Assembly (NCBI GenBank): GCA_007570785.1
Contig: ML664159.1
Span: 1,817,610-1,881,609, forward strand
Source of the DNA: Antilocapra americana
Taxonomy: Eukaryota > Chordata > Mammalia > Artiodactyla > Antilocapridae
Length of the DNA stretch: 64,000 nt
Direction of reading: 5' to 3'
Below the pieces are notes generated by a model, which did no database searches, was not told where the DNA came from, and saw nothing but the letters and a program-made list of their open reading frames with translations. Both the position numbers and the translations under genes were made by a program. This document shows, in pieces, positions 10,287 through 22,000 of the stretch (its first letter is position 1; each line of letters starts with the position of its first letter).

Positions 10287-10855
10287 TGAAGTTGCTCAGT
10301 CGTGTCCAACTCTTTTTGACCCCATATCCAGAATCTCTGTGGATGGTGGCTGCAGCTGTGAAATTAAAGGACACTTGCTCCTTGGAGGGAAAGCTGTGAC
10401 AGACCTGGATGCATATTAAAAATTAGAGATCACTTTGCCGACAAAGGTCTGTGTAGTCAAAGCTATAGTTTTTCCAGTAATCATATGGATGTGAGAGCTG
10501 GACAGAAAGAAGGCTGAGTGTCAACGACTTGATGCTTTCTAACTGTGGAGACAACTCTTCAGAGTCCCTTGGACTGCAAGGAGGTCAAACCAGTCTATCT
10601 TAAAGGAAATCAACTCTGAATATTCATTGGAAGGACTGATGCTTAAGTTGAAGCTCCAATGCTCTGGCCATCTGATTCGAAGAGCTGACTCATTGGAAAA
10701 GACCTTGATGCTGGGAAAGATTAAAGCCAGAAGGAGAAGGGGGGTGCAGAGGATGAGATGATTCAATGGAATTACTAACTCAATGGACATAAATTTGATC
10801 AAATTCCGTGCTATAATCCATGGGGTTGCAGAGTCGGATGTGCAAGTCAACAACA
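10287..10855 (+). mobile_element. BovB 3' fragment with Bov-A-like junction
   Basis: A short antisense Bov-A-like start ('agttgctcagtcgtgtccaac', 10290-10325) is joined to sense BovB 3' sequence from about 10330 ('ggatggtggctgcagctgtgaaatt') to the 3' end near 10855. Many indels mark it as an older copy. It could be two insertions side by side or one rearranged one. Confidence 0.75.
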
Positions 10856-11104
10856 ACCATCCTAAAATGGTTTTGAAGACCTATGTACTTCCTTCCACAT
10901 TTTAAGCTTACACTTAATATTCTTCATAAACTTAAAAGTTAATTTTTTTTGTTAATAGATTTAAAAATATTAAGTATTTGAAAGACGAAGTGGGATGACC
11001 ATGGATTGTACCTGAAATATTTTATGATACTCACCAGATCTGAAAAGTCATATAAATTTTCTCTCTGTGGATTTTCTGAAATATTTCTTTTAAAATGTGT
11101 TGGT

Positions 11105-11225
11105 TCCAGCAGGAGGGAGGCTCATGAGGGTAGGGATATACGTATACTCTTGGCCGACTCACGTTCTTGTACAGCAGGAAACCAACACAGCACTGTAAAG
11201 CAATTAGCTTCCAGTTAAAAATAAA
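11105..11225 (+). repeat. L1 3' tail
   Basis: 'tatacgtatactcttggccgactcacgtt', 'gtacagcaggaaaccaacacagcactgtaaagcaatta' and an A-rich end match the 3'UTR of ruminant L1. The preceding sequence (10856-11104) is AT-rich and unassigned. Confidence 0.65.
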
Positions 11226-12209
11226 ATTCAGAAAGCTCAAATACAAAACATGTGTCGGCAAACTAGTGCAGCCACTATGTTCTTAGCCATAAGCACAAGT
11301 GATCACTAGAATATATTTAAACTAGGCATTATATAATACCAGTGAGGTTTAACCAATCCTTAATGCCAGCACATCACATTCCATTCCATTCCAGGTGGAT
11401 GTTGATGCACTTCTCCTATTGGTTACGACACTGTTCTCTGGTTTGTTCACTCAGACCTATCAACAGAACACAATCTCCATGGCTTTAGACAGTTCAAGTA
11501 TCCATGTTTCTCCTCAAAAAAAGGTAAATAAAATACTTTCTTTTGAGTCTGAGGTCTAGAACGGCCTTGGGCCTTTTGTTCATGTAAATGTTTTACTAAC
11601 AAACCGTCTATTCTTTCCCAGATCAGGAGCCTCTTGAGCGAGAAGCACATAATCTCAATGAGCCTCAATTTTCTTATTAGTAAAAGTGTATAAGAACATC
11701 AATCTTACTGCACTACTTCCGTGAGATTAGTTAGAATAAAATGAGGTTTTGGAAGTTTGGGCTGTCTCACTCTAGCCCTTTAATACCTGGACTAGACCCA
11801 TAGCATGAGCTCAGCAAATGTTGCCTGTATTATAAAGGACTGAATATTTGTTAAAGGGCTTTGTAAACTAAAGCAGTTGCAAGCGTTATTATTTATTCCC
11901 CAACCCTGATTTAGACTCCTAGGTGGCCAAATTCAAGAAACTATAATACCTTGCATTGATGGATGCCACAGAGTAGCCGGAAAGACGGTTCCCTCTTCCC
12001 CACAAAATATCCAAAGAATAAAAACACTGCTGTGCACACAGCGCTCCCGTCCTCGGGTTCAGTTTTCCACCAGACTGCCGCTCCCAAACCCCTTCCTTTT
12101 GAAAATTCTGCACCCGATGTAGAACTTCTGAGGGACCCAAGTGATAAAAAAATATCACTTTTAAGCCCACGGCTGTGTCACCACGAAATGCTTCAAAGCA
12201 GCTTTGGCC
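11226..12209. other. Upstream flank of the GMPS promoter, no recognised gene
   Basis: Mostly non-repetitive sequence that becomes steadily more GC-rich towards the CpG island. It contains a tandem 'cattccattccattcc' stretch near 11380. No coding exon of a neighbouring gene was recognised, so any upstream neighbour lies outside the window. Confidence 0.4.
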
Positions 12210-12977
12210 TCCCCCATGGGCCGCAACCTGAGATGAGGCCGCACCACCCGGTCGGTAAGCGTTCCCCAGAGACCCAGCTTCTTTGGAGGCCGCCTTCTCA
12301 GGGCCACAAGTCTCACACAGCCGCCCCAGGCTGCAGGCCGTCCGGCAAACAGCAAGCGGACTGCGGCTTGGGTTTTCCTCCAGGGCCGGCGTCAGCGGCC
12401 GGGGGCGGGGTAGAGCGCCTCAGGCCGGCCGAGCCGCCCCGGCGGCCGGGTGCGGGGGCGGGACGCGGGCAGCCGAGGAAGGGGCCGCCGGCTCCTCCTT
12501 CCCAGGGCGGGCCAGAGCGGGGTGGGGGCGGGACCACGAGCCGCTGGCCCCGCCTCCCGTGGCGGGCAGGCCGGAGGCCCGTGGGTTTCTTTTCCTGGGG
12601 GCGGGCCTCGGCGGCGGGGACCGACCCGGAGGCGGGGCCGGACGCCGAAGTGCCCTCCTCCAGAGGCGGGCTTACTCGGTGGCTGCCGCGGCGGCTGCGG
12701 GCGTCCGCCGCGCGGCAGCCTAGCCGCACGGGTTTTGGCTCCTCCCAGTGGCCGGCCGGGGCGGAAGCAGGAGGCGGGGGCAGCGTGCGCGCTGCTGGTC
12801 TGCTCTCCCGCGGCGCTGGGGCCCGCGCTCCGCGGCTGCTGCTCTACTCGGCGCCTCGCAGGCAGCTAGCTGCTCTCCGCGCTTCTTGCCCGCCCGCTCC
12901 GCGACCAGGCCTTCTTCGTAGTCGTGGCCCGTGGCGTCGACCCTCGCGGCCCTCTCCCGCCCCGTCTCATCTCTGGT

Positions 12978-12996
12978 CGCCGCCGCCGCCGCCGCG
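12978..12996 (+). repeat. (CCG)n tract in the 5'UTR
   Basis: About six CCG units just upstream of the GMPS start codon. Such tracts are common in CpG-island 5'UTRs and can vary in length between individuals. Confidence 0.8.
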
Positions 12997-13008
12997 GCCC
13001 CAGCCCCG

Positions 13009-13035
13009 ATGGCTCTGTGCAACGGAGACTCCAAG
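13009..13035 (+). CDS. GMPS: GMPS coding exon 1 (residues 1-9)
   Basis: ATG to AAG encodes MALCNGDSK, the known vertebrate N-terminus. The start context has G at +4 but C at -3, so it is moderate by Kozak criteria. No upstream ATG is seen in the nearest 5'UTR. The donor is GTCAGT, with an unusual C at +3, and a 12-G run follows at 13052-13063. Confidence 0.93.
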
Positions 13036-16000
13036 GTCAGTCTCCAGCGTTGGGGGGGGGGGGTCCCTGCCTCACCGCTTCCGGACGGAGGCGAGGCTCC
13101 GGGGCCGGGGAGTCACCGCGTGGGGCCCTTCCCTGCTTCCTCCCCCTAGCCCGCCAGCGCAACCCTGCGGCCCGGGCAGCGGCGTGCCGGAGAGCGGGCG
13201 GTCGGGGCCTGTGGCTTGTTTTCTCCTCGGGAGCGGCAGGTGCTTTGTTGATTTTCGTCTGCGTGTCGGGGCTTCCCGCGCCCGCCGAGCTCTGGGCGTC
13301 GGGGAGGGCGTCAGCTTTCCGCGGCCGAGCCGCTGGCCCCCGCCTCCCCGGCGGTGCTGTGGGGCGCCGAGCCCGCGGAGGGCGGCCCGAGGGTGGGGGT
13401 AGGGAGGCGAGCGGGTGTGTGTGTGTGTGTGTGTGAGTGAGCGAGTGTGTGTGTGTGTGTGTGAGGGGGGCTTCCTCAGCCCTCGCCCCGTCCCTTCGGG
13501 AGCCGGGGAGCCTTTTGTGGAGCTCTGCGGGCCCACCGAAGGCAGGGTAGGGTCAGGGCCTCGCGTGCGGCACTCGAGCTGGGCCGGCCTCCGTCTTCCC
13601 GCCACCCGCTTTCCCGCCTGCCTGAGGTGAGGCCAGCCCGGCTCCCCCGCGTGGTCGGCCTTGGGGCCCGGGGCGGCGAGGCCGGCCCCGGGGGACGCCG
13701 TGCGGCCGTCCACCCCCCGCCCGCCGGTCGGCGGCCCCCTCAGCGCTGTCGGGGCCGCTGGCGGAGGGTCCCTCACGCCGCTGCCCTCCCCCCGGCCCTC
13801 CCCGAGGAGAGGCGCGTGTGTCCGCCCCGCCCACCCCGTCTTCCGCGAGTCGGCGGGCGCTGGGGCCGGCGCCGGGCCTCGGGGAGCCCCCTCCGCACGC
13901 CGCACGCCGCCGCCGCCGCGCCCCGGGGCCGGGGAGCTCGGGGTCCCGGGCGCGGGGGAAGTTACTCGAGGTGCGGAGTGCGGAGAGCGGTTGGGGCCGC
14001 CGCTGCGTTTCTCGTCACCTCCGACTCACTTTTTCTTTCTCGACTCTCTTCTTTTCGTCTCGCTCCCGAACTGAGCACCTTCGCTTTCACTTCTGGGTTA
14101 AAATTTTCGTTGGCCGGGAGTTCTTTCAGACCCGCACAGTCGATGTTGTCAGCGGGAAACTGCGCGGTTTTGAATCGGGATTTATACTTGAGCGAAGTGT
14201 GCCTCTTGATGTACGCTGTTGAGGGCCTGGCTACGTTTCATTCTGGTGTGTGGCATTTTAGACGTCAGGTAGTGCCTTTTCAGGCAGCATTCTCTTATAA
14301 AGGTGGTGCCCCGTCACTTCTTAGCCCTCTCCGTGAATACTTGCTTATTCTCTAGTAAATATTCAAAAAAGTTATTTGTTGAACAAGTGAGGAAAGATTA
14401 TAAGGTACGTAATAAACTTCTAAACCGAGGAAACTGGTCCTAGTTGGAACTCTTTCTGAAAATTTTAAAAGAAGCTTCTGTAAATCTTTACAGCTCTTTT
14501 CGTGTACACAAGTTAACTTACAAAGCATTTTTCTTCTCTTTAATTTTGAGTCGTAAAATCGTTGAAAAGAGTCATCTTTGTGCTGGTAAAGGAAATGACT
14601 ATTAGGATTCAAACCTAACTTGCAGACTTTGAAAAATAATGTGCTAATTTGAAAACAGTATTTTCCAAAATCAAGTGCCAGCAGAAAGTTAAAGATTCAG
14701 TTTCCAAATTACCTTACCTGATTCAGGTGTAAAGAACATAACACTTTTTTCTAGCTGGTATGTTTTTGTTTTGTTCAACTGGAATTTTACAGAGAATCTT
14801 ACCAGTTTGATATATTTGAGACTCTGGTGAATCGCTGATTACCTTTATTTCAAGGTTGTTTTGTAGTATAATCAAACATGTGTCTTTTCTGTTTTTTGCC
14901 CATGCTGCATGGCTGGGATGTTAGTTCCCAGATCAGGGATCCAACTTGGACCGCAGGCATTGAAAACACATGAAAGCTAACCATGTTTATTTTTATTTAT
15001 TTATTTATTTTAACTTTGCTAACAATTAGATATCAGTCGAATTGAAAGCATTTTCAGGAGGAGCAATCCAGGAAAATAACATTTCATCAAATCTATGATT
15101 ATTTCATATGCTCCTAAAGAGGGGGAAAAATCTCTGTAAATGATGTTGTAAATGGTGATATGTCATTGAGCATAAGAAACATGTCAGGTAAAGAGATGTT
15201 TAAATATGGGGGAATATGCATAGTAAAGTGGGTTAAATATGATATTCTGAGGGTCCACCCAGAAATCTAAGTAGGCATCTACTTTCTATAGCTTACCACT
15301 GAAGCACCTTTCTGGCATGAAATACAAGTACTGGACCCAGGCTTACTTTGTACATCTGTTGTGCCTCTGATAGCTGTGTGTAAGTCCTAGTTGCTAAATG
15401 AGAATGGCTAAAGAGCTGATTTTGATTCCTATTGTACATTTCAGTATTTTTCAGGGTCTTTTCTAAAATAACATTTCTGCATGATAGACATTAGGGAGAG
15501 ACCTATCTAAATTCTGTAAAAGTATTTGGGCTGTTTTTATTAGTTTTATCCACAGAGTATCATTTTGGAGCTGGAAAGAATCTTTATGTCTTCTAGCTTC
15601 CTAAGCTAAAAACACAGCTGGAATTAGAATCTGGCTTTTCTTTTTCTTCAGGGCTACTGAGGTTAACCATCCAAGGCAGAGAGTATTCTTTTCCTTAAAG
15701 ACCTGACATATATTATTTAGTTAAGATCTTATATGAACAACAGCATAGGCAGACAGCTTTTCTTTAAAAACTTCTTACAACCATTCAGTGTTATATATGA
15801 ATATATGTACATAGGAAATATTAGACTAACTTTTTTCAGTATTATTAAGGCAAGATTGTGAGAGTAATGCTCTTTGGGCTGCTTGTCAGATTTTCCACTT
15901 TTGGTCCCATCTAAGCCTTAGACACTTTATTTTGGCTGCTCAGAGTCTTCATTGCTTTTGCACTAGCTTTCTCTACTTGTGAAGAGGGGTCTAGCTACTC

Positions 16001-19000
16001 AAACTTGCAGTGCATGGACTTCTCATTGTGGCTTCTCCTGTTGCGGAGCACAATCTCTAGGTGCTTGGACTTCATTAGTTGTGGCACATGGGCTCAGTAG
16101 TTGTGGTGCATGGGCTTAGTTGCTCGCTGCATGTGGGATCTTCCCAGACAAGTGCCCAAACCCATGCATTGGTAGGTAGATTCCAATCCACTGTGCCACC
16201 AGGGAATTCCTAAGCCTTAAACTCATTTGGTTGGAACAGATGTAGGATCTGCCCTACTACTTTCACTGAGATGTTAACTGCTGCTGCTGCTGCTAAGTCG
16301 CTTCAGTCGTGTCCGACTCTGTTCGATCCCGTAGACAGCAGCCTACCAGGCTCCATCCATGGGATTTTCCAGGCAAGAGTACTGGAGTGGGGTGCCATTG
16401 CCTTCTCCGGAGATGTTGACTAGGGTATATTGTACTTGGATTAAAGGCTTTTTGAAAAATAGATACTGTTAATTACATGTTATATAGGATCTTTAGTGAG
16501 ATCTAATTTTTCATTTTAAAATTTAAATTTTGAATTGAATGGAAAGATGATCTGAGATTTTTATGTGGGATACTTTGAACAACTATCTTTTATAAAGGTA
16601 ACCCTGTTGTGCTGTGCTCAGTCATTCAGTTGTGTCGGACCGACACTTTACAACCCTATGGACTATAGTCCACCAGGCTCTTCTGTCCTTGAGATTTTCC
16701 TGGTGAGAATACTGGAGTTGCAATTTCTTCTCCAGGGGATCTTTCCCACCCTATAGTACATTTTTTTCAAAGGTCAAAGTGGATTTTTTTTTCCCCTTTC
16801 AGATTTCATCTCATCTATTAAGGTATTCACCTAGACTAGGAGAGCAAGGAATTTTTTTTTTTTAATTGTTTTTCTGTTCTTAGACTTGAAAGGTTTTGAA
16901 ATTCCTCCAGGAATCTCAGATGACTTTGTCTTTAATTTAGCATGGGCCAACTTGTCAATTACAGATAATTATTTTTTAAAAATACAGATTTGTCCTATAC
17001 TTATTCTAATGTATTTGATAGTTTTTAAGTCTCTTTAATGAATTATATGTTAATCAGTGCTGTTTGGAGAAAGGAATGAATGATTATTTGATATCCAAAA
17101 TGATGAAATTCTCCTTTGTCATGAGTCCTTAAGGGCTCCCAGCTGGCGCTAGTGGTAAAGAACCCACCTGCCAGTGCTGGAGGTATGAGAGATGAAGGTT
17201 CTATCCCTGGGTGGGGAAGATCCCCCTTCAGACACAATTGAAGCAACTTAGCACAGCACAGTACTTAAACTATTTTCATGCCTCCTTCTAACCTAAACTG
17301 TTCAGATGCTCAAAATGAATGAAATCCTCAGGGTTAATAGGTGATTCTGAAGCACTTTGTGAACCAGCAAAGAAGTAATAGAACTTAGAATCTTTTCTGA
17401 TCGCATATATAGTTCTAGGTTGTGTGGACTATTCTTGCTTATTGTGGAGTAGTTTTTTTTTTTTTTTGTATTTGTTCAAGAGGCACATTGGTTAAAATAA
17501 TAGTTTTACTATAGTAATAGTATGGTATTAGTTGGTTTTCTTGTTGGCTGGTCCTTGCCTGCCATCCCTTCGGGTTAATGGTTTTGAGGACCTAGGAGAT
17601 ACTTTATGTAGTTAGATTTATAGACTCCCTAATATGGTCCACTACAACTTTATAGGGAATAAGGTGTTTGTTTATAGTAGTGTGACCATATACTCTTTGT
17701 GTAAACTGGGACACTTGAACATAAAAGGAGGTGCTAAAAATGGTTTAAATTTATACTAATTGTTGTAAAATATTGTCAAACAAAATAAATATTTGTTGTG
17801 TTGTGTATATCCAATTAAATAAATGGCAAAACTACTGTGGTGTAAGTTCAGATTGCTCTCTCTGTGCATTTTGCACAGGAGCACACAGTCTCTTTCCTGC
17901 ATGTATTTCACAAGCAGCTGTGTATCCCCTGACTCAGCTGATAGAGGCCTGGAGGTCATGTGCATTTTGCAACCTGAGGAACAGCAGTGGTGCTGCTGGC
18001 AGGTACACCAAGTGGCTGGCCAGAGCAGCAGCTTCAGACATTTCTTCTGTTAGCACCCATGACTGGATAGTTAGCTATCAGTAATTGTCAGTGTCCAAGT
18101 TCCAAGTGTACTTTGTACTTCATTTTATTAGGAAAGAGAGATGGGTTCTCAGTGGTTGGCTTTTAGAGTGAACCGGAAGCACTAGCACAGAGTACTAGGC
18201 AAAGCCACGGCAGAAGGTGGAAGTATAATAAATCCATACTATCTTACTTTAAAGCGATTATTCATAATAATATGTTAAAAGTGAGAGGCGTGAGACATGT
18301 GTTACATTGGGTCGGCTGTTGGAGTAACAGGTGCAAATTAGGGCAGTTCTGGGCAAACTGGGCCATATGGTCACTTCAGTTACGGAGTACATCATCCTGA
18401 ATTTGAATTTTGATTTCTCTAGTGAGTGTATTTAAAATTTGGCTAAAATTCAAGCCTAATGTGCATACATTAAACTCCCCCCCCCAAATTTGTATCTATT
18501 CTAAGAGTTATTCTGAACTTAAAAATTGAGTGCCAAAATTAACTTTCTAAATGTTGAGAACCAAAGGTAAAATAATCTGTTCTAGTCTGCCGTAACATTT
18601 ATAGAAGACATTTTCCAAACTTTTAAAACTGCCTGGACATGTGAAATTCCCTATTTCTCTTGTTCGTCAACTGAAGAACAGAACCTTTTTCATTCTCAAA
18701 ACACATGGAGGTTTATGTAAAATTAAGTCACCCTCACCTTGTCTGTAATTTGGAGAACTAATTCTTATCCTCTGAGTGTTATTGTGAATGTAAGCCAGGG
18801 ACTACAGAATTCTAAAATCTGCTTTGGACAAATATTCAGTGAACAATCTCTTAATTAATTTGGGAGACTCTTAGATGAATACAATGATTGTAGATAGATC
18901 ATTGTTTTGATATATTACTGGTAATAGTGAAACATTTTTTATGCTGTGAATTTTTCCCCCCTCCTTTAACATTTCATGAACAATTTTGAAATGACAAGCA

Positions 19001-22000
19001 AATTGAAAGAAATTTTGGTATCTAAAAAGTAATCTATCTGTATCTAACAGGTAGATTCTACTGTACAACAGCTTGAGATACGATTCAAATACCATACAAT
19101 TCACTCCATTTAAAGAGCACAATTCAGTAGTTATTAGTATATGCACAGATCTGTGCAACCATCACCACAGTCAATTTTAAAACATTCCCATTATCCCCAA
19201 AAGAAATTGTCCTCATTTTCCCCTACCCCTCCTCTCCCAAGGTTTCCCAGGCGGCGCTAGTGGTAAAGAATCCGCTTGCCAAGGCAGGAGACTTACATAA
19301 GAGGTGCACGTTCGATCCCTGGGTCAGGAAGATCCCCTGGAGGAGGGCATAGCAATCCACTTCAGTATTCTTGCCTGAGAATCCCATGGACAGAGGAGCC
19401 CGGCACACTACAGTCCATGGGGTTGCAAAGAGTTGGGCACAGCTGAAGTGACTTAACACATGCACGCCTCTCCCTCCCAACTGTAGGCAACCACTAATCT
19501 ATTTTCTGTCTCTATAGATGTGCCTACTTTGGACATTTTGTATGACTAGAATCTTAGAATATGTGGTCTCTTGTGAGACCTAGCATAATACTTTCAAAGT
19601 TCATCCATATGTAAGTACCTTATTCCTTTTTATTAGCTAATAATATTCCGTTTTATGGATCCAGCACTGTTTATTCATTCATCGGTGGATGGACATTGGG
19701 TTGTTTATATTCTTTTGCTGTTACGGATAGTGTTGCTATGAATATTTCTGTATAGGTTTTTATATAAAAATAACTTTTCATTTTCATGGGTATATACTCA
19801 GAAGCAGAATTGCTGGGTCATGGACAGAGGAGCCTGGTGGGCTACAGTCCGTAGGGTCACAGAGAGTGGGAACACGACTTAGCACTGTGGTAATTTTATG
19901 TTTAACCTTTCGGTGAACTGTCAAACTGTTTTCCAAAGTGGCTGCAGTATTTTACAATTCTGACAGCAGTGTATGAGATTCCAGTTTCTTCAAATCCTTG
20001 CCAACACATGTCTCTGATTATAACCATCATAGTGAGTATGAAGTGGTATTTCATTGTGGTTTTGATTTGCATTTCCCTAATGACAGATGATCATGAGCAT
20101 CTTTTTTGTGTGCTTCTTGGCCATTTGTTTATTTTCTTGGAAGAAATGTCTGTTTAGCTCTTTTGCCCATTTTGAAGGTGGGTTGTTTGTCTTTATTGAG
20201 TTGTAAGAATTCTTTAGTGACAAATCTTTTTAGAAATATGATTTGCAGATATTTTCTGCAATTCTTTGGGTTGTTTTTCACTTTCTTAATGGTGTCTTCT
20301 GACGAATAAAAGCTTTCCATTTTGATGAAGTACTACTTGTTTTTTAAAAATTTTATCACTGTGCTTTTGGTGTGTCATATCTAAAACATACTTTTTAATT
20401 CAGGATCATGAAGATTTGTGAAATTGCCTATGCTTTTTAAAAGTTTTATTATTTTAGCTTTACTTAGTTTTATACTTAGCTTTTTGATCCATTTGGAGCT
20501 AATCTTTATGTTTGCTGTAAGGTAAAGTACCAGCTCTATTTATTTATTTTTTTAATTTGTGGCTCTTCACTGTTGGGCGTACCTGGTGGCTCAGTGGTAA
20601 AGATTCCTGCTGCCAGTGCAGGAGCTGCAGGAGATGTGGGTTTGATCCCTGGGTCTGGAAGATCCCCTGGAGAATGGAATGGCAACCCAGTCCAGTATTC
20701 TTGCCTGTGGAATTCCACAGACTGAAGAGCCTGGGAGGATATAGTCCAGGAAGTTGCAAAGAGTTCGACATGACTGAAGCGACTGAGCACACATGCACTG
20801 TTGCAGTACTGATTTTTTGAAAAACCTATTGCTCCTGCTGCTGCTAAGTTGCTTCAGTCGTGTCCGACTCTGTGCGACCTCCCATAGGCGGCAGCCCACG
20901 AGGCTCCCCCGTCCCTGGGGGAGAGAACACTCAAGAACACTGGAGTGGGGTGCCATTGCCTTCTCCGGAAAAACCTATTACTTTTGAACGATCTTGGCGC
21001 CTTTGTTGGAAATCAGTTTATCGTTTATTTTTGGACTCTGTTCTCTTCCGTTGATCTATATTATATGTCTGTCCTTTTGCCACTATCATATTATCTTGAT
21101 TTTGTAACTTTGAAGATGGGACATGTGAGTCTACCAACTGTATTCTCTTTTCTAAGCTTGTTTTGGCTATTCTTGCATCCCTTAACTTTCTGTATGAGTT
21201 TTAGGATATGCTTATCAATTTCTGCAAAGGATTTTGATAGAGATTGTGTTAAATCTGTGGAGCAGTATGGGGATCAGTACTGTCTTAACAGTATTAAATT
21301 TTCTGACCCAAACATCGGATAGCTTTTAACATACAGGCTTTGTAGTTCTTTAGTAAAATTGTTTTATTCTATGTAATTGTTTAATATTAATAAAACAATA
21401 AAATGGTTTTATTCTATTATTCTATGTAAACATTATATAGCTTTAAATATAGGTTTTGTAGTTCTTTGGTAGAATTGTTTTATTCTTTTTGATGCTATTG
21501 TAAATGGAATTTTATCTTAATTATGTATTTGGATTGTTCATTACACGTGTATACAATTGATTTTTGTGTATTTATTTTGTATCCTACCGCCCTACCCAAC
21601 CTATTTATTCTAAAGTGCATTAATAGAACTCTTAGGATTGTCTGTATATAAAATCCTGTCATCTGTAAATAGAGATAGTTTTGCTTTTTCCTTTCCACTT
21701 TGGATACTTTTAATTTTATTTTCTTGCTTAATTGCCCTGCCTACAAATTGGAATCAAGATTGCTGGGAGAAATTATCAATAACCTCAGATATGCAGATGG
21801 CACCACCCTTATGGCAGAAGCAAAGAAGAACTAAAGAACCTCTTGATAAAAGTGAAAGAGAAGAGTGAAAAAGCTGGCTTAAAACTCAACATTCAAAAAA
21901 CTAAGATTATGGCATCTGGTCCCATCACTTTGTGGCAAATAAATGGGAAAACAATGGAAACCATGAGAGACTTTATTTTCTTGGGCTCCAAAATCAGTGC

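Larger units (their letters stand above)
12210..14030. promoter_or_regulatory. GMPS: CpG island covering the GMPS promoter and first exon
   Basis: About 1.8 kb of dense GC and CpG in an otherwise AT-rich region. GC-box (Sp1-type) motifs are frequent upstream of the start codon, for example at 12401-12410, 12454-12463, 12524-12533, 12631-12640 and 12771-12780. No TATA box is seen. This is the layout of a broadly expressed housekeeping promoter with dispersed start sites, which fits a nucleotide-synthesis enzyme. The exact transcription start cannot be read from sequence. It most likely lies within the 300 bases before 13009. Confidence 0.85.

Noticed and set aside
11226..12209. Search for a divergent neighbour gene sharing the GMPS CpG island
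   Set aside because: No minus-strand exon with a start codon, donor and recognisable protein was found upstream of the GC boxes. A purely non-coding antisense transcript cannot be excluded from sequence alone.
11963..13402. A 479-codon open frame on the + strand across the promoter region
   Set aside because: It crosses the CpG island, where stop codons are rare, and is in a different frame from the GMPS start. It runs through GC boxes, exon 1 and the splice donor and shows no domain. It is an artefact of base composition.
13072..13905. A 277-codon open frame on the minus strand in the CpG island
   Set aside because: Composition-driven, rich in Gly, Pro, Arg and Ala, and translates the GT microsatellite as His-Thr repeats. 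It has no recognisable domain.
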